From positions 15,923,658-15,987,657 of the forward strand of contig CM041097.1 in NCBI GenBank assembly GCA_023079485.1: 64,000 nucleotides of DNA, given 5' to 3'. The notes under the pieces were generated by a model. It did no database searches. It was not told the DNA's origin and saw only the letters and a list, made by a program, of their open reading frames with translations. The stretch comes from Archilochus colubris. Lineage: Eukaryota; Chordata; Aves; Apodiformes; Trochilidae. Positions 1 to 13,800 of the stretch are shown here, in pieces; position 1 is the first letter of the stretch; every line of letters starts with the position of its first letter. A program made the translations under genes and the position numbers.

Positions 1-3000
1 TCCTGGGATGTGCAGTCACACACACAGACTGGAAGCTCACCACTCTGTAATTCTGCCATCCATAATGCAGTGATAAAAATAAGAAACCAACTCAGCACAC
101 ACTTCTCACTCCTTAAGCAAGACTCCCCAGTCTGCAAAACCATCACTAGAAGCAGATGCAGTCCTTCCATTGCACTATCAAACCCCAATGCTAGCACAGA
201 GCTCTCAAAAGAAGATGGCAATGAGACCACCTTGTTGACATCTCTTTCATCACCTTGCAGCCCCAAGACTTCTCATGGCATCACCCAAATGCAGCCACAA
301 CAGTTCCCAGCTGAACACACACACAGCCCCATATTCTCCTCCCAAGCTTATCAGGCACCAACTCTTTCATCTCTTTTTCCAGGATGCTGCCTACCCCTGC
401 TACTTGTCTCCTCTTACTATTTGCAGTGGAGTCATCCAATTAAGATTCACTAACTCTTTTGGGCATCCTGATACTATAAGCAGAATCCTCCTGTGCCTTT
501 TCAAAGCATGAAAGATCTCTAATGCTGTATAAATAGAGCAATCATCACTAATAAACTCCCTTAAAAATCCTGAAACCCAAATGTCTGCCTCTGAACTTTG
601 TACCCTGATTCAGTCCACATGACAGCAGTAAGAGCATGCATGTGGGTCATGATGTGGCTTCCTAGGGCACACTGGGATTCAGAAGGAATTTAATAATCCA
701 GTCAAATCAGACAATACAATTTAATTGATTTTATAACTTTCTTATACTTTAGACATGAGACAACACTTTAACAGCATGTGAAATGCATACATTTACCAGA
801 TTACTGTCTTCTGGATAGAAAACTGGTGATGCTGCTGGAATTATTTGACCTTTGTGTGGTTATAAAATCATTAACTGTGTTGAAGCCAATAGTAAAACCT
901 TAGAAGTCCCTTTTTCTTTACTTTGTTTCTACCCCCTAACACAAACTTTATTTACACGTGCCCAAGCAGTAGAAGCAAAGTAAAACCAGAACCCTCCAAA
1001 CTCTTATCACCTTAACCCTTATGATAAGGAGATATCTGTGCAAAGCACTTTGATGTTAAAACATTCCAGTGATGTATTCTATCAGCAGGACAAACCACAG
1101 ACACTGTTCCACCCTTTCTAATGCCTGCTCCTAATTCAGGGACATTGCACCAGGCATGTGACAGATCAACTTAACCAAGTGTGTTTACATTATTACAGAT
1201 TAGGAGGAGGATTTTATGCCCAGTACAGATATTTTAATTCCTAATGCAGACATTCTCATTTAAGGATCTACTTTGCAGCTTTCAAGCTGAATTCTAATCA
1301 GGTCTTCTAATCCATTGGCAGCAAAGGGAGAAAAAAAAAGCTAAAAGGAAATTAGATGCAGCTTTGATAATTGATGTTTGTATGCTTGGCTTTAATAAAA
1401 ATACACTGTTAAATTAGAGCAGGGTCTGAAAGCATTCAATCAATAAGAAACTGAATCAGGTAGAGAATTCAATCTTGGGTTTTATTCTAATCTTCCAAAT
1501 AAGCCAAAAGATCAGTCCAAATGATGCTGAGATTCACTTTAATTCTTCTGAAATTGGTGAACATTGCCTATATATGCTTCTGTAGCCTGACTAGATCTTG
1601 CATTTCCAACTGAAAGAACTTTAACATTCAGACCCAGTCAATGGATGAAAAGGTATTTCATGTGCAGAGAGAATGCACAATTTTTATATTATTTAAGTCT
1701 GTAAAAAAGATAAACCTCCCACTGTACACCAGAACCATTTCATCTTAGCATGCTCAGTACCTGATGTGTGTGGAACATCAGACATAAGAAGAGGGCAAAA
1801 TGTCTCCATGCACATTACTTGACAGCATTACTGTTCCAATAACTGATGGTACCCAAGAAGATGCCTTATAAAATGGTTTTGTGTTTCAGTGCCATTATTA
1901 AGGCAACTAAGGATAGTAGCATATCCACAAGTTGGGTTCCTTCCACTCACCAAGACAATTAATAGATGTGAAATCACCACCAAATAGACTTGCAGCTGAC
2001 TCTGGACTCCTCTGGAGAAGTAAGAAAACCCAAAATATCATCAAGACATCATCATCATCATCAACAGTGGTAACAGCCTGCACTCTGCCAGGTATAAGCA
2101 TCAATGCTGGGAAGCAAAAGTCCCAGGAACCAAGTGAGGGCTGCATTATCAGTGTCTCCATGCTGGAGATGGCACTGAATCCTTGCAAATATGGGAATAG
2201 CCACTAATCCCAGAGCTCCTAAGTACTGCATGCACATCTATGCAGAGACACAGTCTTTCCTCTTTGTAAAAGAAACTAAATATAACTATGTTCAGCTGTA
2301 TAAAATCTATGTTTCTTTAGTAATAAATCTAACAGGTTTAACTTACAGTGACTTTCTGTGGGCCTTGATAAAGACTGAAATTCTGCTTTGAATGTTTGGC
2401 ACCAAAAAGCTTCCACTCCAAGTAAGTGTAATTGTACAGGAACTGGAGGAATGGTGCTAGGAGATTACTGCTAGAATTTTATTGGAGCACCAACATAACC
2501 CACAAAGCTGCCAGGTTCCATGCAACTAAGGGTGTTTTAGGTACAGCAGGAGCAGCTTTAGTACACCTGTCCGCACTCTGGAAAATAGATGTATGTGCAC
2601 ATTTACTAAATTTTCTTCTTAATTTCTCCCTCTAAAATGCTCTTGGCCTTGACAAAATGCACACTGACATCTGATCATCATCCACTTAAGGGCTACTAGA
2701 GGCACCTATAAAGCTTTCCACCTTTCCTACAGCCCATTTATAAATCTATACACAGGACGTCTCGCTGTCTGCAGCAGCTGCATTCCCGTCTGCTGAACAT
2801 CCTTCAGAGTCTGCACTAACACCACAAATTCTGTCCACAAAAAGAGAGAGGACAAAAACCTGACACTTGCAAGTTGTTATTTCTCCTTCGTTTTCCACCA
2901 CTGTCATTACCACAGGATGATTACAAGAGGCTCAGGATAACAACGTGCTGTAGCACTGAACGATGGCAGAGATGTCGTACAAAGTAAACCTCCGAGTCTC

Positions 3001-4910
3001 ACATAAAACAAAACCAAATGTGAATGCAAATTCACTTAGGCTGAGGTTTCACAATCATTTGAGGATGATCTAAGCATGGGCAACCAGGATAGAAGCTGTT
3101 TTGAGTTCTCCTTCCCTGTCCCTGCACACCAACACCCCTCTCCTGTGCCTGTACCAGCATCCGAGCTGATGCCAAAGCAGCTCCTGGATCCAAGTGTCCC
3201 TGCAGACACACAAACCCTGGCCCTGAAACCAGGGAGAACCTCCAAAGTGCTTTTAGGACGTGGGAGAAGGTAGGAATGTGTTAGCCAGTTGTGATAACAC
3301 CTTCTTAGTTACTGCCTGTCAGGAGCAGAAGGTATATTATTAAGTACCAAACTGTGAGGCCAGATAGAAAACTAGAGAACTGCTCCATAAAAATCAAACC
3401 CCAGATCACCAAGACCATGATTGTACAGCACAGATCTCTTCTGAATACTACTGAAAATGTACAGTGGAGCATAGGTTTGGCCATTTTTAAGAAGTTGTGC
3501 TTTAAAATATGCATTTTGACAAAATATTTCAGGAAGGCTGACACCAAGATCACTCAAAACCCCAAAGTATTGCAACATTCAGATCCCCTTGAAAGTTTTT
3601 GCTAGTGTATTTTTTTTTTTAATGAGAAGCTCTTTTAAAAATGTCCTTCTCTTTCTTCCCCATTTATCTCATCTGGTGACAGCAGGAAAGACTTGCAACA
3701 GTTTTCCAGTGAGTAATGTCAGATGCCTGCCTTGTGACTTCAGATGCACACACAGACACCTGAACACTCACATAAGTGAACTATAAATATTATTACAAAA
3801 TCACCAATATAATCACTGACCTTGCTGTAAATTGTTGCTCTGAAGCTCACCCATTTTAGTTGAAAACAAGCTACTCAGCAACTGTTAGTAAAACTCCATC
3901 AGCAGCAAATTAAAAGCTACACTAGCAAAGAACTTGCTTACAGTTTGCTTTGATTGAAATCTGAAAAAAAAAACCCCACCTTTCCATCTCAAGCTGATTT
4001 ACTTCATTTATTGACCACTCCTAACTCCTTCATCAGCTAAAAGTGTACCCAGACAGTAGGAATAGGCCATATTTGCCAAGTTTTCTTCTCCAGGATGCCA
4101 GAGGTCACATCTACATGGGTGGGTTTGTACAGTGCAGTTGCCAACCACGTTATTGTGTTGAGGCTTCTAGGATCTTCCGAGGTTAAAACAGGTCTTGTGT
4201 CTCCCAATCCTGCTCAGTAAAGCTGTACCTACAGCTAGACCAAATGTCCAGTACCACAAATATACACAATCCTCAGAAGCTTAAGAGATGGATATTCCCA
4301 CCCAGGGATACTGGATGTATGTTCTCCAGAGATGCTGGATGCCTCAACCCCCAGGGAATCTCAGCTAAAAAAAAGGGTGTTCATCACATCTCAAACCAGA
4401 TGTCCAGGCTACAGTTTGGCCTTAATAACAGTGAGAGGCATAGAACTCCTTATTCACAGAAGGCTGTGGGGACCTTTACCAAGAGCAAAACATCAGCAGC
4501 TGAGAGGTGTGCAGGGTAAAACACATTTACATGACCACAGCTTTGCCAGGATTAGAGAATCCCAGGAACATACATTTAATTAGCTACAGGTAAGCAAGGG
4601 ACAGTCTCTCCTTCAACTTCCTAGCAGCTACACATTGGTTTTTTTTAAAGAATGAAATCTTCAAGCTGACAAGGAGAAAATTAGTCTCCTTGCTACCTGT
4701 TTGGAGGCTCAGACAGAAAAAGAAGTGAGAAATTTTTCCAAGCCCTTTGGAGACGGCTGAGTTTACCTGGATTAGTTACTGTTCTTGTTGCCCAAAGATC
4801 TATGCCCCACATCTTTTCAGAGGTAGGTAGCATTATTAAGGAAAAAAAAATCAAACCAGTGGGTACAATGGGATGCATAGTTCTTCACTTTGAACCTAGC
4901 ACATTGCATG
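1..4910. other. Noncoding, no gene recognised
   Basis: AT-rich sequence with no exon-like or repeat-family match. The longest open frame (10-453, + strand, 147 codons) is Ser/Pro/His-rich and matches no family I know. 2048-2063 is a short CATCAT run. Confidence 0.6.
525..556 (+). promoter_or_regulatory. TATA-like box close to a polyadenylation signal
   Basis: TATAAATA is followed about 20 bp later by AATAAA. This tight spacing is seen in some avian retroviral-type LTRs but also arises by chance in AT-rich DNA. No paired LTR, primer-binding site or target duplication is visible, since the window starts only about 520 bp upstream. Confidence 0.2.
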
Positions 4911-4997
4911 AATCATAGAATCATAGAATCATAGAATCCTAGGGGTTGGAAGGGACCTCAAAAGATCATCTAGTCCAACCCCCCCTGCCAGAGCAGG
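4911..4997 (-). mobile_element. CR1 LINE, 3'-end fragment
   Basis: This is about 87 bp of the extreme 3' end of a CR1 element in minus orientation: repeated ATCATAGA units, then CTAGGGGTTGGAAGGGACCT and the conserved run GATCATCTAGTCCAACC. It is severely 5'-truncated and noncoding. The sequence type (GGGGTTGGAAGG, CCCCTGCCAGAGCAGG) matches the copy at 28813. Confidence 0.93.
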
Positions 4998-5378
4998 AAT
5001 CCTTCCTATTATTCCATTGGTCTTTGTTATTTATTCCTTCACAGTTTACAAAATCCATTTCAATGTAAAGGAAGCAGATTATCTCCAATGCTCAACACAA
5101 TATAATAAAAATGCAATAAAATACAGATGTTCTTCCCTCTATATCTTGCTGCTCCAACTGATAAGTCAGATACAAATATTTTTAAATTTCTCTACATTAT
5201 TATAACTTGGACCACAAGTCAAATGTAGCTTTTTCTTATCCGATTTGGAAATATTACTCTAATCCTCTTGCTTCTTCTATCTGACAACATTTATGGTTTA
5301 TTTGAAAATGACGATTAAACCGACTGTATCAGGGCAGTGTGAAAAAACCACAAACACAAAAACAATTGCTTCAAACCT

Positions 5379-5394
5379 CCACTAGAGGACAGTG
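5379..5394 (+). promoter_or_regulatory. Possible CTCF-like motif
   Basis: CCACTAGAGGACAGTG matches the CTCF core CCASYAGRKGGCRSY except for A in place of the second G of GGC. It is a single motif in unannotated sequence. The mismatch falls at an important position, so the call is weak. Confidence 0.25.
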
Positions 5395-7181
5395 TAATTC
5401 AATGTGGAAAAAGAATACAAAAATCCCCTGGGAGAGACTATCAGGGTTATTTTTAATACTTAAAGCCAAACTATCTTATTCCACTTTATAAAAATAATGC
5501 AAAATATTATTTTGCCTCTTTGGGATGGAATTTTGAAAGTATTAAGGTGATAAATTTAAGGAGTTAGACTCGACAAAAGGCAAAGCAAGAAAGCTTGCAG
5601 CCAGGTGAAAAAATATTGATACAGTGCAAATTTGAATGTTTCTTCCTGTTTTAAAATAGGATAAAATTTAAAATTCGGTAGCAATGCTCAGCAGGGAAGG
5701 AACCCTGATGAATCTCTAAAACAAAGTGCAGATTTTTCTGTCTAGGCTGACAGGTCAAAAGCAGATTTTTTAAACCTGTATTCAGGTTGTTCCTGAGGAA
5801 CAAAGGTCTCACCGAGAGCAAAGATTCTGTTTCTGATACATCCAGTTCCTGCATCTTTAGCTATTTTAGTGAATGGCTGGGGAGATGGCAGTGCCTGCCC
5901 TGGGTACCAGCCCAGCACTGGACAAAGTCCTTTGAGCAATGGGAATCCTTTGGTGCCAGGCTAAGAGTCCCAAACATCACATTTCTGCAAAATCCCAACT
6001 CTGTGGTTCCCGTTTCTGATGTGCAAAACCAGTCAGGCTATGGTCTTTAACTCATCAAATTAATGTTATGAGATAAAATGAGGAGTGGCAGATTATGTAC
6101 CACAGAATGGAATGTGAAACAGTCCCTGGAGAGAGAAGAACCCATGTTTTGGGAACAGATCCAGTTCCAGGCACAAAGTCCTTTAAACTCCAAAATACCA
6201 TGGCAGACAGCAACACAGCCTTGGGAACCCTCATTTCAATATTATTTTTCAGTGAGGTTATTCTTGCATCAGGCTGGTTTGGGACTGTTCCCTTGCCTGC
6301 AGGACATGCCCATGGCACAAGCACATTCATCATGGCAATGCCACCATTCCCATGGGATGTGATCACACTTCCCATGCACTCAGGGAGATGCAAAGAGCCA
6401 GGTGCTTTCTGTGCCTGTGCAAGACATCAGGCACCTCCTGTCCAGACACCACCTACACCATGTTAATAGAGACCAGAGTCTGAGCTAATTAATCCTACTT
6501 CAAATTACAGACAGAGCAGGGAAGTGCCTCCAACCTTGCAAGGATGTTCTTTCAGGGACAGGAAGCAAAGCCACCTCCTAACATAAGTTATGTTAATAAG
6601 GGACAAGAGTTAGGAAAGAACAGTACAAAATATTGTTCTGAAGTATACTTAAGAATCAGGACAACAGCTTGTAGTACTGTTTTGGGACAAAATACAGCTG
6701 GTGTTTGCTAGAAGAATTGCATTTTTAGGGCCAATATGGGAGGATAACCTTTCTAGCAGATCATGGGAACAAGGAATAAAAGGACATTAATTTATTCTGA
6801 CTGTTCTTGAAATATCTGAACTTCAAGGAGATGAAGTTGAGCAGAGCATCAAAAAAACCCCCAAAACCTAGGATAACTACTTACATTTTGATGTATTGAA
6901 AGAGGAAAAGAACACACCTGGTCTGTTTTTCTGATCCCTCCACACATGGTGTTTCTGTAGCCTTCAAAAGGCAGATGGGATTCTATCAAAGCAGCCTATT
7001 TGACAGCAAGATTTGTGTGAATGCAGCTAACTCTGCAAAGAAGGCACATCTTGGCCTGATGAAAATACCCACAGGTCTGCCAGGTATCAAAACCTCATGC
7101 TTGTGCTCTCAAACTTTTGTCATGCACTATCTGGGAAAAGGAAAAAACTAATTTATCCTGAGAAGATATTAAAACATAGAC

Positions 7182-7232
7182 ACTAAAGATGTAAAATAAG
7201 ATACTAAAGATGATACATAAGATACTAAAATG
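7182..7232. repeat. 21-bp imperfect tandem repeat, about 2.5 copies
   Basis: The units begin ACTAAAGATG and end ATAAGAT at 7182-7202 and 7203-7223, followed by a partial third unit ACTAAAATGATG. AT-rich, with no known family. Confidence 0.85.
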
Positions 7233-8327
7233 ATGTTACTACACCTTTCTCTGAAGTGTTTGGAAATGGCTACTTTCAAAGGAATAATTAATGCAAAATA
7301 AGCTTTGCCAGGTCTGTTCTAGATTTTTAGGTCTCCCAATCTGCATGACTTGTGCCCAGAAAAGCCTCAACAACAAAACTCAAATGGCTTCGTGTGAGCA
7401 TGCTTGATGTCACACTTTGCTTACATTAGGAACAAAAAAACAAAAAAAGCCCCCCAAAAACAAGAAGGGTCAAAAAAAGCAACATAAAAGTTACTTGCAA
7501 AGGAAGCATCAGTAACAGTTTCCAAGGACAGAAAAAATCAGGTCCTACAGGAACATCCATTTGCACACAGCAACCCAAAGGTGCTAACTTCAAAAGTCTG
7601 ATGCACATTGCCACTTTCCTGGAAGAATTTTTAAAGATATATAAATAAAACCCATAATTAAGTTTCTCATCATCAGGAGTTCAGTTCTACACCTTGTTCT
7701 CGGTGAGGGAGAGGCCCAAATGACACTTTTCAAGCCATCCTAGGAAGGGATTTATTTCCTGGAGCTAAGAGTCATCAAAAGCCATATTTATTCCTTTAAA
7801 AATAGCCTTAGAAATTAATATACTGTATTTATCTAGAGTATCCAAATACTAAGTGATCATACCCATCACAAGAGAGAAAAAAGATGAAGAAGAGTTATTC
7901 CTGAACTCTAGAGAGACCTGGGATCTCCTGTTTTGTCACCTGATATATCTCTGACATCTATTCCCCATGCAGAAGAGAATGAAATGCCACAGAAACTATA
8001 TCTAGGTCAGACTGTTTTTCTCACTGGGAAAATGGAAACTTTAAAAAAGGAATTCTGTACTTCAAGAAGCTTAATTAAAGTATAAAAATGCATTGTCATG
8101 GGTACTGAACTGCATATATACATCAGAAATCTCCAAATGATTAAAACCCATTCTTTTATGGTAACACTGTAGTCATCAGAAATGCAAATTACTGTGCTTA
8201 TTAGGTTCTGAACTGCTACCACACAAAAATCAGCTAACTAATAACACAATAAATAAATCAAAATAAAGAAAGTAAACCTGAGAAAGGTACAAAGAGTGGC
8301 AGAGGCACTGAACAACCTTTGTATACA

Positions 8328-8392
8328 GAAAGACTAAATAAACTAGGGCTTTCCATCTTAGAAGAGGAAAGCTGAAGGAGGATATTTAGCAC
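8328..8392 (+). mobile_element. Possible ancient CR1/L3-like LINE remnant
   Basis: Read on the + strand this short stretch gives a degenerate R-L-N-K-L-G-L-S-I-L-E-E-E-S reading with a stop. It resembles the [16 protein letters not shown] tail of CR1 reverse transcriptases. It is old and short, so the call rests on weak similarity only. Confidence 0.35.
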
Positions 8393-10818
8393 AGACTGCA
8401 AGTAGCAAGAGAAAAAAAAAAAGATCAGGAGGAGAACAATTTTGTACCTACTTCCAGGTAACTTTATTTTAGTCCTTAGTTCTTGTAATGGAAGAGATAG
8501 TAAAAGTCCAAAAGGGATCTTTTTACTGTTACTTGAAACTCACTGTTTATGAGTTCATGTCAAAAGCTTACCTGAGCTGATAATATACAGGACCAAATTA
8601 ATGGAAGGAAAGCCACCAAAGACTCATAAAAAAAAGGAGATCAGAGATCACTAGAAAGCAGAGAGAATGTACCAGGAATGTGCCCTCACACACTTGTCCT
8701 CTTGTGCTCTTCTCTAGGAATTTGCTTTTGGCAGCTACTGAAGAAAAAAAAAAAATCAGATCAAGACAGATCCAATTCTTTCTCAGTTATAATCTTCCAT
8801 TAAAGCCACACATTTATCCATAATTTCTTTATTACACTTATGTACCTCCCACATCCCAAAATAGTTAATGCTTGATTCATTTGTTCCTTTATGAGTTTCA
8901 GTGATTACAACACTGTCTGATCTCAGCAGTTGCCACTTCATATCATTCAGGTAAGTGGCCCTGGACAAGTGATCAGAATGGGTAATCTTGATTACTTCTC
9001 TTTTCACTTTAATGCAATTAATTCTTTGCCCTTTCCTCTCTTTTTTCAAGGATAGCAGTCCAATCAGAAGATGGGAACTTAAATCCATACCTATTACTTT
9101 GTCCTCATGGGGAGCAAGTTGGAGAAAAACTTATGGATTCCTCCTTCCTCCTGCTTCATTAGGTGAACTCGTTCAGCAACTGGTGCTCAACCAGGGGAGA
9201 ACTGGGACATTCCAAGCTTTTGATGGAAATAGCAGAAGCAGGACTTAAAACACCTCTCACCTTACTAAACTCAGCCTGAAATGTTTCCTGGCCAGCAGAA
9301 GGAGGTGTGGGGCAAATTACTACCCATCATCTCAGATTCTTTCCCAGTCTGCATGAGTGATAGGTGTCTATCAGGACTTGTTGCCACCTAAACATCACTG
9401 AGAACTTTTCTTCCAGAAATGGCTTTCCTGAAGACTTAACTCCTCTGGCATTATATGTTAAAGACATTCAACTCAGAACAGGAGTGATGAAAGATGGATA
9501 ATGATCTTTATCTTCTGCAAGGTTTATATAAAGTAATTTAAACTAAAAAAAGTGACAGTTTAAAAATTAATGACCAGTAATAACATCCTCACAAATAGTA
9601 TGTGAAGCTAAGAACAATATTATTGCAAAATGGGATGAATCAGAAGATGACAAAATGCATCTACATGCTTCTTGGATTGTCTTGTTCTTGCAAAAACATA
9701 AGAGCAACCTAACTATTTTTCCCTATAACATCAGGGAAAAAATTTGACCTAAATTTGACTAGTACAAATCAGTGATGTCACTTTACTCCTGATAATCTAA
9801 CCTGTCATCTTCATTTTCAGGAAACTTTTTTCACCTCTTTCTGCAATAAAAAAGGGAATCACCTTCAGAGAAATAATTATTCGATAATGATCTACCAGCC
9901 ACTTTTCATAAATTTATCAAAGCATCTTGCAATAAAAGGAGCTGAATGTTTTAACCACAACCCCAAAGTGATAAAATCAGCAAATCTGAACTGTGAAAGA
10001 AGTTATTGAGCTATATTAAGAAACAGATGGAGTGAGCATAAAACAATCACAGATAAGCCAGCACAAAGGAACTTAACTTTAGATTAATCAAGGGTGAGTT
10101 GCTGAAGGCAGCCATGGGGAGTCACACACATTAAAATTAACAGCAGACACATGTAAATCACAGCCTGCTCCTTAAAGCTCAACCCAGTTCTGTACAGAAG
10201 AGCACATGGAATTGGAGGTCTCTGTTAACCACATCCCTTTGCTTCACAAGGGATTTTGTAGTATAATCAAGGACAATATATAAATTTTAAAAAATAGCTA
10301 TCCTAGATACCTGTTAACTTCAATAAGAATTAGAAAAATCTTAGGAGGATTTAAAGCTCCCACATTAAATTGCCAAAAATGTAGGATGAGCCCCAAATGT
10401 GTGCTGTCATAACATTTAAAACTAAGCACGATGAAAACAAAATAAAAAAAATAAGCCAGCAAATACTCAGTTATAAAACCAATCATCTATCACGCAGCCA
10501 AAAGCTGTCACTTGGCTTCAGTAGCAGACTCTCCTAAATTCAGATTTTCTGCAGTGATCAATACTGTGTTATATTGGCAACATAAGAGTAGTTCCTTTGT
10601 GTAGGAGTCCAAAAATACAAATAAAGAGCCAACTCCCAAATAAAAACTATTTTGAAATCTTGCTAAAGTGACAACCTCAATCATAATAGTTAATGCTAAG
10701 GAAACTGAGTCCAGGAGTGTCTCATACTTTCTGACCTCAAAATCAAGTACATCTAAAGCAAATGTGCTGCTTTGGTAGCATAAAAGTGAATCTACAGATT
10801 TATTTCTTCTAGAAGCAA

Positions 10819-10877
10819 CCTTTTTTTTTCTTTTTCTTCTTCTTTTTCTTTTTCTTTTTTTCTTCTTTTTTTTTTTT
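10819..10877. repeat. Polypyrimidine (T/C) tract
   Basis: This is 59 bp of T with scattered C, ending TTTTTTAGG on the + strand. It is simple-sequence DNA. It resembles a 3' splice site on the + strand, but no exon follows. Confidence 0.9.
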
Positions 10878-13800
10878 AGGTTTTCCCCACTGCTGGGTGA
10901 TCCACAGAAAGGAAAAACCTCCCGTTGACAAAATCTATTTCATCACCTGTGAAATACACCTTGTTCTCCAACACACTTAGTACCAAGAACCAATCATGAT
11001 GTGGGCTAGGATGTAAAAAGTCTGTATTTCAAAAGAAAAGAACACAAATGGTTATAAGCAAGGAAATTAATGCAGGCAGAAACAGTTTAATGCCTGTATT
11101 GCAAGTAGTTTTTGTTAATTCCTTGTTAAGTACTTAAGCACAGTAGTAGCCAAAGAGAATTTGAAGGAGAGATTACATTAAAACGTTTCCAAGTGGGTGC
11201 CTCATGCTGAGCCACAGTCTGCTCCAGCACTGCTGATTAATCAGGAAAGCTTTGCCTTCACTTTCAAGGCCTTTAACACCATCATCTCATTCCCACCTTC
11301 TCTCTTCAAGCATCAGGAGGGTAGGATCTTAATGCACCTTGTCATGTCTGAAAGAAGCTTTCCATTAAAATTCCCCCCTTTGCCATTCCACGAACAACGT
11401 TTTTGTTGTGACATCCACAGCCCCCCAAAACCTCATGGGCTGACAAAGGTAAAACCTTAGCAACCTGAAACCTCTGTGACTCTTGGTCTTTATTTGCCAT
11501 CGTGGACCTTATTTGAACCTCGAGGCACAGGCTCATGTAATGGCTTTAATTCCATGAAAGCATGAATGGAAGGAGAGTGGACCAAGACCTTGCCTTTCCA
11601 TTTAGTGTGACTTAGCTGGAGTGCAAAGTTATAACCCAGGACTGTCAGATTATTGAATTACAGACTTAGTTTACACATTGCCTTGATATACTGCCCACCA
11701 AGATAAAGTCTTGGGCTGTGAAGAGCCAATACAAAAAGAGAAATACTACCACTAAGAGCAATCAACTTCATCCAGCAGCAAAGGGACAGTGGTTCCACTG
11801 CAAATTAAGATCCTGGCCCTGAAAGTGAATCCACACGTGCATCAAGATGTTGTCTTTTAATTGCCTGTAGTTGGCATTTTAGTGCTGCAATTCATGTCCA
11901 CAGGAGAGCACTTGAAAGGGAAGCAGCCACCCTCACAGCAATGGGGCTGTTTTCTCACCAGCCCTAAATAAAGGTCAGAGCTCTGGGCAGCAAGGAGGTG
12001 ACACATGGAGGTGTCCTCAGAAGACCTTATTTATGGGATGTGGCCTCATCTCAGTGCTTCTCTGTGAAGTTTGCAGAAAAAGATGATGGATAAACTGAGC
12101 ACCCATGCAGCAAGTCCCTGTTCTAGAAGGCCTTTGTGTTTTTGGGTGAAAATTAACAAATACATTGCTGTGGATGTCAGTCCTAAGTACTCCACCATGT
12201 TTGGTCTTTAGGGCACCAACACATAGCTGGAGGAACTTGAAGCTGAAGAAGGGTTTCTCAAATTTATTATTTGATCTTATAAAGCCATCTACCAACTTAG
12301 TGTGGACACACACTAAAAAACTCAAGCCAGGTGCTTTTCAGCAGCCAAGATGCCCTGCAGTACTCTCAACACCTCACACCTTGGGTGACACCTTTGTGTG
12401 TTTATGAAGAGCAAACAAAAAGACTCTGCTTTACTTCTGCCTAATTAAAACATTTTAAAAGAATTTAATTACAATATGCTAAACTACACAGACATAAAGA
12501 TCTTTCCTACGGAGAATTAGTGATGAATTGAACGATTTCTTTTTTTTTTTTATTAACTCAAACTGTTGGCAAGCCGTGTGGGTTTCCTGTTTGTAAACAA
12601 CCATACGAATGCTAAACATATTTATGCACAACTTGACACAAAATACAGCTCTGCAATTAATCATTTCTCTATCTAATGGAGACAAACTAAAAAACCCAAA
12701 CTTGTACCCTTCTTTTATTAGGAAATAGTCAGTTACACAGAAATGAATAATTATCTGAATTATCAACTATCTACAGATGCACAGCTCTTTTCAGTCCTGA
12801 CAATGGCAGAGCCCTGTGCTTGCTGGTAATCTTGCACACATTCATTTGTTCTTTGTTTTAAGTGAGAAAATCTCTTTACATATTAAATAAGCTCAATCAT
12901 GGGCTATTTAAACTATTGTTTCAGGTTATCTATTAATTGCAGGCTTTCCTATCTATATTCATTGCTAAGAGGCCAGCCCTTTTAATAACTGAATAATGCC
13001 TGCATGAGTGGGGAAAATGTTAAGGGCCATGGGTTAAGACTAATTCTGTAAAAAGAAGGCAACACTTAAGCTGTGAAAAGTTCTCATTGGAATTAACTGC
13101 TGGAAATCCTCTCATTTTGAAAACACATGAAAAATATTCATTAGAGTTTATTTAACTTCACAGGCTTAAACAGTTTGCAAGAATAATTTGCTTTCCATAT
13201 CAACAGACGTTTAGATCTGAAAGGCAGTATGATTACACTTCCTGAAAACCTTATTTTCATTGTATTAAATGCAACAATTAGGAGTCAATATGAAGATAGA
13301 GCAAACTATGTTGCTTATGTTAAAAGATTAAATTCTTTGCTGCACTGTTATATTCATCTAAAATAGAGCAGAAATGTAATCCAGTGCTTGAATACAATTT
13401 TGAATATAATGGCAGCATTTGTATGCTTTTTTTATCTATTGAAATGGGAAAAGTAAATTTACAAGATCTTTACAAGCTCGTTACATTCAAATTATATAAA
13501 AGGAATACACAGGCTTACTGCACAAGTGACATCTTTGACAGACACAAAAAAATCTGTTGGTAAAATAAAGAAACAAAACCCAACACTATCAACAAATAAG
13601 GACACAAAAGATTTTCCAAGACCTAGATTGGAATAGCATGATGCCACTTCTTTCTAAATGCTCTTTTTCATTATAATTCACCCTTGAACTAACAAAACAC
13701 TGAATTTCTTACATACTTAATGTGCAGAAGTCTAATGGAGGAATTGAAAAGATCAACAACTGAAAGATCTAAACTTTGTTTAGATACCTGTAACTCATGC

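Noticed and set aside
10..453. 147-codon + strand open frame at the window start
   Set aside because: Ser/His/Pro-rich with no known domain. It might belong to a repeat, but coding function cannot be supported.
10819..10880. Polypyrimidine tract ending TTTTAGG as a + strand 3' splice site
   Set aside because: No open exon with a donor follows, and it is explained as simple repeat.
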